From: Neocallimastix lanati (nom. inval.)
Lineage: Eukaryota; Neocallimastigomycota; Neocallimastigomycetes; Neocallimastigales; Neocallimastigaceae
Direction: 5' to 3'
Length of the DNA: 64,000 nt
Assembly: GCA_016946835.1 (NCBI GenBank)
Contig: JACVTC010000042.1
Location: forward strand, 62,001 to 126,000
The position numbers were made by a program, and so were the translations under genes. Of the stretch, positions 63,027 through 64,000 are shown piece by piece (within the stretch, counting starts at the first letter, position 1; each line of letters begins with the position of its first letter). The notes under the pieces are model-generated. The model was not told the origin of the DNA, ran no database searches, and was given only the letters and a program-made list of their open reading frames with translations.

Positions 63027-63329
63027 ACTCACCAGTTGAGCTTCATATTAAAGCTAAGTAGAATTATTTATAATACATATAAATTAATAGTAATAATAAT
63101 AAATATAATAATTAATTATTTTATATTTTATACTAATAAATTTAATGTTAAATATATATATAAGGAAAACTTTTTAATAAATAAATAAAAAAAAAGGGAT
63201 ATATATATATAATAAAAAAAAAGAGAGATTAAAATATATAAAATTCTTATACGATATTTAAATGAAGTCTTCATATCTTCATTTAATTAAAATAATAATA
63301 ATAAAAATAAAAATAATAATTAAATTTAA

Positions 63330-63935
63330 AATAATAGTCAACTAATAAAATAATTAAGTTGAAAATAATTGTCAATTAATTATTTTAATAAAAAATAAAT
63401 ATATAATAATAATATATATAAAATAAGTTGTAATAATAGTCAACTAATTAAAAAAATTAAGTTGAAAATAATGGATAAATATTACAAAATAATAAAAAAA
63501 AAGTGTTGAAAATAATAGTCAACAAAGATATATTGAAAATAATGGTCCACAACAAATTTAATTTAATGAATTAATGAATTTTTTAAAAGGAATATTAAAT
63601 AAAAGTAAAATAGAATTGTCAGCTGTTAAATAACAATCTGAAAATATAATAAGTCAACTAACCTTTATATTAAGTTGAAAATATAAAAATAAATATAAGA
63701 GTCAACTAACATTACTGTTAAGTTGAAAATATAAAAATAAATATAAGAGTCAACTAACATTACTGTTAAGTTGAAAATATAAAAATAAATATAAGAGTCA
63801 ACTAACATTACTGTTAAGTTGAAAATAAAATATAATAAAAAATATAATGAATAAAAATATAAAAATAATAATATAATTAAAATAAAAAAAGTATAATCGT
63901 CAGCTACTCAAAAGTATGCTGAAAATAAAATGAAA
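63330..63935 (+). repeat. Hairpin array resembling a copia leader
   Basis: About nine units of the type GTCAACTAA...TTAAGTTGAAAATA, including three nearly identical ~60-bp copies at 63690-63822 and variants GTCAGCTACT...AGTATGCTGAAAA (63899-63926) and GTCAGCTGTTAAATAAC (63617). It matches, in the opposite orientation, the leader of the copia element at 21470-21815. No gene start is seen before the window ends. Confidence 0.65.
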
Positions 63936-64000
63936 ATAAAATGAAAATAAAATAAAAATAAAATAAAAATAAAATAAAATTAAAATAATAATAAAATACA

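Overview
The window is eukaryotic nuclear DNA with extreme A+T content. Spacers are almost pure A/T, homopolymer runs reach about 50 bases, and several proteins carry long asparagine tracts. It holds four intact tRNA genes (two copies of a tRNA-Asn(GUU)/tRNA-Arg(UCU) pair), one gene with a convincing GT-AG intron, a small family of predicted secreted N-rich proteins, and at least five LTR retrotransposons. The Ty3/gypsy elements include a chromodomain type with apparent self-priming, as in the fungal Tf1/sushi group. With the base composition and N-tracts this best suits a very AT-rich fungus such as an anaerobic gut fungus (Neocallimastigomycota). Other AT-rich lineages (microsporidia, dictyostelid-like amoebae) are not excluded, and the assignment is inference.

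Layout, left to right. 1-3739: the 5' part of a minus-strand gypsy-like element (D) with LTR, tRNA-type primer site, gag, a textbook -1 frameshift signal and an N-rich pol start running into a protease at the window edge. 3744-14866: two copies of a long repeat R with ends TGATACGGG...CCCGTATCA around a short unit X, into which gypsy element A (6413-13549, minus) has inserted with target duplication CACAC. 14874-28684: chromovirus B (plus), its leader interrupted by a complete copia element (16223-22278, minus). 28686-33695: gypsy element C (minus coding), related to A but with LTRs that look inverted relative to its body. 33.7-37.3 kb: the duplicated tRNA pair with a fragment of a B LTR between the copies. 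38.8-41.0 kb: an intron-containing gene of unknown function. 45.4-55.5 kb: a large nested inverted repeat carrying an N-rich secreted-protein gene (45955-47226) and two truncated copies. 57.7-62.2 kb: a degenerate copia element split by a 706-bp solo LTR and fused at its 3' end to a fourth copy of the secreted-protein family. 62.8-64.0 kb: a copia-type LTR followed by a leader-like hairpin array, probably the start of another copia element.

The elements fit a nested-insertion history: the copia element inside the leader of B; A inside the R-X-R block; a solo LTR inside the integrase of the second copia; an LTR fragment beside tRNA genes. Signals beyond ordinary annotation are: a T TTA AAC slippery site with a perfectly placed 7-bp stem in D; LTR-internal 11-12-nt sequences exactly complementary to the bases just after the 5' LTR in B and A (Tf1-like self-priming, here in two different families); stem-covarying hairpin arrays in copia leaders; a highly palindromic leader in A; and the apparent inversion of C's body relative to its LTRs. 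All similarities were judged by eye; no searches were run.
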